A DNA stretch of 64,000 bases from contig JAPCJH010000001.1 of assembly GCA_027887045.1 (NCBI GenBank), positions 186,001 through 250,000 of the forward strand. Reading direction: 5' to 3'. The notes under the pieces were generated by a model that saw nothing but the letters and a program-made list of their open reading frames with translations, had not been told where the DNA came from and ran no database searches. The translations under genes and the position numbers were made by a program. This document shows positions 60,505-64,000 of the stretch, one piece after another. Position 1 is the stretch's first letter. Every line of letters starts with the position of its first letter. This DNA comes from Nitrososphaerota archaeon (GTDB lineage Archaea; Thermoproteota; Nitrososphaeria; Nitrososphaerales; Gagatemarchaeaceae).

Positions 60505-61355
60505 GCGTCGCCCAGCTTCGTGCGGTCATGGGAAAAGTGAATCTCCCGAACCCACTGCTCCTTGCGTCTGGGGTCCGTGGTGCCTCACTCTCTGAAGTGA
60601 CAAAGGCTCCTGGATTCGGAGCAGGAGCGGCCGTCACAAAATCAATCGGGCCAGAGAAGAGGGAAGGGTATCCCGAGCCGACTCTCGCTTCGGAAGATTC
60701 TGGCCTGGTGAACGCGGCAGGGCTTCCAAATCCGGGCGCGGAGGCTTTTTCCAGAGAGCTCGAGTCAGTGAACGGTTTGCATCTTCCAATCCTTGTGTCA
60801 ATCTTCGGTGGGAGTGATGAAGAATTCGTCCGGGTAACCGATATATTGGATGACCGGGACTTCATCGCTTTCGAACTGAACCTGAGCTGTCCCCACGTAG
60901 CGGGGGTGGGAACCGAGATAGGACACGACCCTGCGGCGGTCGCGGCGGTTGTGAGGACGGTAAAGTCGAAGACTTCGAAGCCGGTGTTTGCCAAGCTCTC
61001 TCCCAATACCGAAAATCTCATCGAGGTAGCGCAGAGCGCCACCGGGGCCGGTGTCGACGAGCTAACCGCGGTGAATACGGTTAGGGCGATTTCGATCGAC
61101 GTCGCTTCGGGGAGACCTTCGCTCTCGAACGTGTACGGCGGGCTTTCAGGCGGCGCAATCAGGCCCATCGCGCTCCGGTGCGTTTACGAACTAAGAGACA
61201 ACTTTGACGTCCCCATCTTGGGATGCGGCGGAGTCTCCACCTGGGAGCACGCTGTCCAGTTCTTGCTCGCGGGCGCGAACGCCGTCCAGCTAGGAACCGC
61301 TGCAATAGCGGACCCCGCGATCTACAACGACATCAACCTGGGGATTCTTTCCTAG
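60501..61355 (+). CDS. pyrD: Dihydroorotate dehydrogenase, cut by in-frame TAG
   Basis: This TIM-barrel flavoenzyme oxidises dihydroorotate to orotate. Family motifs are NPLLLASGVRG, AFELNLSCPHVAGVG, FAKLSPN, GLSGGAIRPIALRCVYEL and GCGGVSTWEHAVQFLLAGANAVQLGTA. The TTG overlaps the pyrE stop (TTGA). The frame stops with TAG at 61353-61355, but the same frame continues as a family-like C-terminal helix (61356-61457) and its final TGA overlaps the pyrF GTG. The full-length gene would encode 318 residues if the TAG is recoded or is an error. Confidence 0.93.
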   Translation: MSVAQLRAVMGKVNLPNPLLLASGVRGASLSEVTKAPGFGAGAAVTKSIGPEKREGYPEPTLASEDSGLVNAAGLPNPGAEAFSRELESVNGLHLPILVSIFGGSDEEFVRVTDILDDRDFIAFELNLSCPHVAGVGTEIGHDPAAVAAVVRTVKSKTSKPVFAKLSPNTENLIEVAQSATGAGVDELTAVNTVRAISIDVASGRPSLSNVYGGLSGGAIRPIALRCVYELRDNFDVPILGCGGVSTWEHAVQFLLAGANAVQLGTAAIADPAIYNDINLGILS

Positions 61356-61457
61356 ATGGAAAGGAAGGGATTTGAAAGCCTGCACGACATGATCGGAGCG
61401 GCGCATGAGGACCACGGAACACTCACGCACCCCGAAGCGTTGAGGCCAGGATCGTGA
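61356..61457 (+). pseudogene. Detached C-terminal segment of pyrD
   Basis: The frame after the pyrD TAG reads MERKGFESLHDMIGAAHED, which matches the usual end of dihydroorotate dehydrogenase (helix with R/K-K-G-F-x-S then G-x-A). It ends at TGA 61455-61457, overlapping the pyrF start (GTGA). An independent gene of 33 codons is unlikely. Confidence 0.75.
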
Positions 61458-62182
61458 CGAGCTTCAGAGAAAGGATTCGCAACTCCTCCCGTGAAAAGCA
61501 GAGCAAGATTGTTCTCGCGCTCGACTTCTCGGGGCCGGTCGATTCCAGGATTATTCGAGCAAAGCGAGTGCTCCAAATTACGAAGGGGTCGATTGCCGCG
61601 GTGAAAGTCAACCATCACCTAATCCTTCCGTTTGGTCTCGAGGGGTTGACCGAGATTATCGATACTTGCAGGAATGAAGATCTCCCGCTGATCGCAGATC
61701 TCAAGCTCAACGACATTGAAGCGACGAACCTGAATGTTGTTGAGTCGTTATTCGAGCGAGGTTTCGATGCGGTCATCGCGAATCCGTTCGTTGGGTATGA
61801 AGACGGGTTGGGAAAGGCGATCGAAAGAATTCATGCTCTCGCCGGTGGAATCCTCTTGCTCGTATACATGAGCCACCGAGGGGCGATGGAGGGGTACGGC
61901 CTCAGACTCGAGGGAGGGGAATATCTCTATACTTTGTTTGCCAAACGAGCTAGGGACTGGGGAGCGGACGGCGTGATAGTCTCAGCAAAGTCCCGCGACA
62001 TGATGGAGAATACGAGAGCCATCGTCGGGAAGGAGTGCCTCATCTTCTCACCAGGCGTGGGAGCACAGGGGGGCGCTCCTGTTGATGTGTCCGCATCTAT
62101 CGCGGACTTCCTTATCGTCGGGCGCACTATCGTTGACTCGCCTGAGCCCAGAGATGTCGTGAAGGGTCTGAACAGCAACTAA
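61454..62182 (+). CDS. pyrF: Orotidine 5'-phosphate decarboxylase
   Basis: This 242-aa TIM barrel makes UMP. It has ALDFSGPVDS at the start, the catalytic Lys/Asp array LPLIADLKLNDIEATN (D-x-K-x-x-D) and the phosphate loop in DFLIVGRTIVDS. It starts with GTG overlapping the last codon of the pyrD frame (GTGA). It completes the pyrimidine set pyrE, pyrD, pyrF. Confidence 0.92.
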   Translation: MTSFRERIRNSSREKQSKIVLALDFSGPVDSRIIRAKRVLQITKGSIAAVKVNHHLILPFGLEGLTEIIDTCRNEDLPLIADLKLNDIEATNLNVVESLFERGFDAVIANPFVGYEDGLGKAIERIHALAGGILLLVYMSHRGAMEGYGLRLEGGEYLYTLFAKRARDWGADGVIVSAKSRDMMENTRAIVGKECLIFSPGVGAQGGAPVDVSASIADFLIVGRTIVDSPEPRDVVKGLNSN

Positions 62183-62271
62183 ACACCCTCTAGGTCGGTT
62201 GTGGACAGGCTCTTCGCGAGTTGCCAGAAAGTCCATATTTAGGGGAGGGGCCAAGACAAAATGGAGAGCGT

Positions 62272-62682
62272 TTGAGAGACTGGCACGTCCTACTCGGGGC
62301 GCTGAGCGTTGCCGGCCTAATCGACTCGGTGTATCTTCTTTCTGATGTCTTCTTCCCGACTGTCGGTCTGATTTGTCCGACAATAGGAATCGTCAACTGT
62401 GGGGAGGTGACGTCAACCCCGTTCAGCAGGGTATTTGGCGTTCCGGTCGCCCTCCTCGCTACTCTTTGGTTCGCGGTGTTCCTGATTTTCGCTATTCGCA
62501 GGACGGGCTTCCCGGAGTACTTACTCTTGCCGCTTTGGATCGTCGGGGTTGTCTTCGCGATCTATCTCATCGGAGTCGAGGTCCTAGTCATCCACGCCAT
62601 CTGTCCCTTCTGCACGGTCGCCCACGCGCTCGGGGTTGCAATGGGGGTCCCGGTCGTCAAGCTCGCTATGCCCGCAACCTGA
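62272..62682 (+). CDS. VKOR-family thiol oxidoreductase
   Basis: From TTG 62272 the protein is about 136 aa with four or five helices. It has the VKOR features: the Cys pair CPTIGIVNCGEV in the first loop and the redox CPFC motif in ICPFCTVAHALG. VKOR homologues reoxidise DsbA-like thioredoxins, passing electrons to quinones. CATATTTAG lies about 34 nt upstream. It converges with a DUF929 thiol protein and overlaps its 3' end by 121 nt. Confidence 0.82.
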   Translation: MRDWHVLLGALSVAGLIDSVYLLSDVFFPTVGLICPTIGIVNCGEVTSTPFSRVFGVPVALLATLWFAVFLIFAIRRTGFPEYLLLPLWIVGVVFAIYLIGVEVLVIHAICPFCTVAHALGVAMGVPVVKLAMPAT

Positions 62683-63470
62683 GTATTTGGGAACATGCCC
62701 GCTATGGAGGGGTCGGAGCATACGTTCGTCGGCTGGCCCCCGTCGACAGCACAGATCGCAGAAGTGAAAGCGTTGGCTCCCTCCCTGATTTGGATTCCGA
62801 GTGGGGTTCCGGTCTGAATCGCGGTGATGACTTGGGTCCAGTTCAGCCCCACCATCTTGTCGGGGATGAACAAGGTTCCAGAGACGACCCACCTCCCCCC
62901 AATGTCAATGAAGGGTATGCCTCCCCCATATTGGTCCCAGATTCCGGTGTAGTTCGCGGGAATTGTTTGCAGTGGGTTGCGATTTCGGTCCTGATATTCG
63001 TAGCTTTGGAATACGAGATACTTGCTATTGTACGCAGCGTGCACGAACGTGAATGTAGCTGTGTTGGCGTAGACGTCCGTTGAAGAGGATTCGCTGTACT
63101 CCAATCCTGTGAACGTTCCGAACCGCAGCAGGGCAAGGACGAGTGGCCATCGCTGCTGCGCGCAGTACGGGCAGTACTCCGCGCCAGTGTAGAGTAGAAT
63201 CGGGGAGTTACCGGACGCGAATATAGTTGAGTTGTCCAATTTGAAGAGAGATCTGAATGGCGAACCAGAGGGACCGTAAGGAGCGGCGGCCAAACTTGAA
63301 AGCGAGGAACCGAACGAGGGTGATATCAGCGTCCCGATCAGCCCAGCGTTGGGGGCCTGTCCGAATGAGTAAAGGTAAGACCCAATAACGAGGACAGAGA
63401 CAGCAACGATGACCAGAGAAAGGATTAACATGCTTCGCCTTCTTCGCCTGTTCGCTCTTCTCACTGGCAT
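62562..63470 (-). CDS. DUF929-like membrane-anchored thioredoxin-fold protein
   Basis: The N-terminus (MPVRRANRRRRRSML) is highly basic and followed by a membrane helix. The domain contains GAEYCPYCAQQRWPLVLALLRFG, a CxxC active site, and EYQDRNRNPLQTIPANYTG and GIPFIDIGGRWV, typical of DUF929. Two further Cys (ICAVDG and NVCSDP) may form a disulfide. With VKOR it could form an extracellular disulfide-making pair. The C-terminal 40 residues are read opposite the VKOR gene. Confidence 0.82.
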   Translation of the reverse strand: MPVRRANRRRRRSMLILSLVIVAVSVLVIGSYLYSFGQAPNAGLIGTLISPSFGSSLSSLAAAPYGPSGSPFRSLFKLDNSTIFASGNSPILLYTGAEYCPYCAQQRWPLVLALLRFGTFTGLEYSESSSTDVYANTATFTFVHAAYNSKYLVFQSYEYQDRNRNPLQTIPANYTGIWDQYGGGIPFIDIGGRWVVSGTLFIPDKMVGLNWTQVITAIQTGTPLGIQIREGANAFTSAICAVDGGQPTNVCSDPSIAGMFPNTQVAGIASLTTGTPIATPSAWATVQKGQMAWMTRTSTPMR

Positions 63471-63632
63471 CTTTGGTCTTGCTCAGGTCTTGTGAGAGCT
63501 CACCATTCTCGCCAGTAATAATCTTACGGCTTCGGGTGGGGTAAAAGGCTCATGCAAAGAGGATTCCCATGTGGGGTAATCGAGGCCTCCGCGGTTTTGG
63601 CTGGAAACCTGAGCAGATCAGATGTTTCTGGA

Positions 63633-63818
63633 TCAGCCTACGTTCAAGGCATACCTGCCCGGCGCTAAGATCCCGAGGGTCCTCGCGACTTTGGATTTGG
63701 CTGGTTCGAGGACCACGATTAGTCCCGACCACTGCTCGCTCAGGTTCTTCGAACCGTCATTGGGGCAGGTCCTTGAAGAGGTAAGCATCTTGCAGCGCCT
63801 ACACGCTAGTTCTTTCAC
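63633..63818 (-). CDS. spt4: Transcription elongation factor Spt4
   Basis: This 61-aa protein has ACRRCKMLTSSRTCPNDGS, WSGLIVVLEPAKSKVARTLGI and PGRYALNV, the pattern of archaeal Spt4/RpoE2. It binds Spt5 and RNA polymerase to improve processivity. The zinc ribbon normally has four Cys (CxxC...CPxC); here the last position reads CPND, so only three are present. It lies 28 nt beyond the tfb stop on the same strand. Confidence 0.85.
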   Translation of the reverse strand: MKELACRRCKMLTSSRTCPNDGSKNLSEQWSGLIVVLEPAKSKVARTLGILAPGRYALNVG

Positions 63819-63846
63819 TCTTCCTCCCCCTCCTTACCGTCGCGGT

Positions 63847-64000
63847 TCAGATGCCGAGGGCCACTTTGAGACCCTTGTACCTGTTCCGGATGGTTACTTC
63901 GGTCACCTCGGCAGCCTTAGCAATATCCTTTTGACGCTTCTTCTCGCCCTCGAGAACGCTTGCGATGTATATCGCGGCGGCCGCAAGCCCCATGGGATCC
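63847..64000 (-). CDS. tfb: Transcription initiation factor TFB, C-terminal end (cut by window edge)
   Basis: The minus-strand frame from the window edge encodes [35 protein letters not shown] and RNRYKGLK before TGA 63849-63847. This is the last part of the second cyclin-like repeat of TFB, including the helix that reads BRE DNA. The N-terminal zinc ribbon and first repeat lie outside the window. Confidence 0.93.
   Translation of the reverse strand, partial: DPMGLAAAAIYIASVLEGEKKRQKDIAKAAEVTEVTIRNRYKGLKVALGI

Noticed and set aside
61353..61355. Pyrrolysine as explanation of the pyrD TAG
   Set aside because: No Pyl genes are in the window and TAG ends several normal genes here; mutation, error or readthrough are simpler.
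63622..64000. Plus-strand open frame to the window edge
   Set aside because: It runs opposite spt4 and tfb, both well supported.
1..64000. CRISPR arrays, insertion sequences, rRNA genes
   Set aside because: No regularly spaced repeats, transposase frames or rRNA-like stretches were seen.

Overview
The window looks archaeal, from the Thermoproteota (TACK) side. It carries MCM, GINS, Cdc6/Orc1, both RFC subunits, Hel308, Spt4, TFB, a tRNA-splicing endonuclease, digeranylgeranylglyceryl-phosphate synthase and a LysW-type arginine/lysine operon. A eukaryote-type topoisomerase IB (51797-53368) points to Nitrososphaeria/Thaumarchaeota or a close relative. No ammonia-oxidation genes are present. 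A branched-chain amino-acid ABC transporter beside an amine oxidase suggests an amino-acid-using heterotroph, for example a non-ammonia-oxidising Nitrososphaeria lineage; this placement is inference. Many genes start with TTG about 25-36 nt downstream of a TATA element, which suggests leaderless transcripts.

Layout. 1-4755 (minus): argG-argH-lysW-lysX-argC/lysY. 4795-7905: an ACT-domain gene, hisS and the RFC small subunit. 7956-14276: sarcosine oxidase-like gene and the liv cluster. 14439-25930: GINS, mcm with two inteins, hel308 with two inteins, and an asparagine-synthetase-like gene. 25970-31289: a small protein, an NPPY methyltransferase, leuD-leuC-homocitrate synthase (minus) and proC. 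31487-35020: an MFS permease, an acyltransferase remnant, an intron-rich tRNA-Arg, a Ser/Thr-rich surface protein with a truncated copy, and a membrane protein. 35117-41720: mtnA, endA-ubiA-rfcL and a Cys-rich protein, a winged helix gene, and cdc6 with one intein. 41883-50649: a zinc dehydrogenase, a two-HTH regulator, VIT1-like and SpoIIM-like membrane proteins, a HAD hydrolase, an ECF S component with a PurM-like partner, and a winged-helix gene. 50715-58564: HtrA-like protease, topoisomerase IB, PAC2 and hemerythrin proteins, DUF996, two cupredoxins, a NicO-type metal transporter and two HExxH proteins. 58884-62182: AsnRS-like asparagine synthetase and pyrE-pyrD-pyrF. 62272-64000: VKOR and DUF929 thiol proteins, spt4 and the end of tfb.

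The most notable signals are these. (1) Five LAGLIDADG inteins sit in three replication/repair ATPases, most of them at catalytic motifs (Walker A, Walker B, arginine finger). (2) An in-frame TAG cuts pyrD 34 codons before a second stop that overlaps the pyrF start. (3) leuC and the AsnRS-like gene have no ATG, GTG or TTG where homology demands a start; leuC has a CTG behind a good Shine-Dalgarno. (4) A tRNA-Arg(UCG) gene appears to hold three introns, two outside the canonical site, while the endA in the window lacks the usual catalytic His. (5) Three divergent gene pairs share one TATA-like element placed about 25-36 nt from the start codons on both strands.
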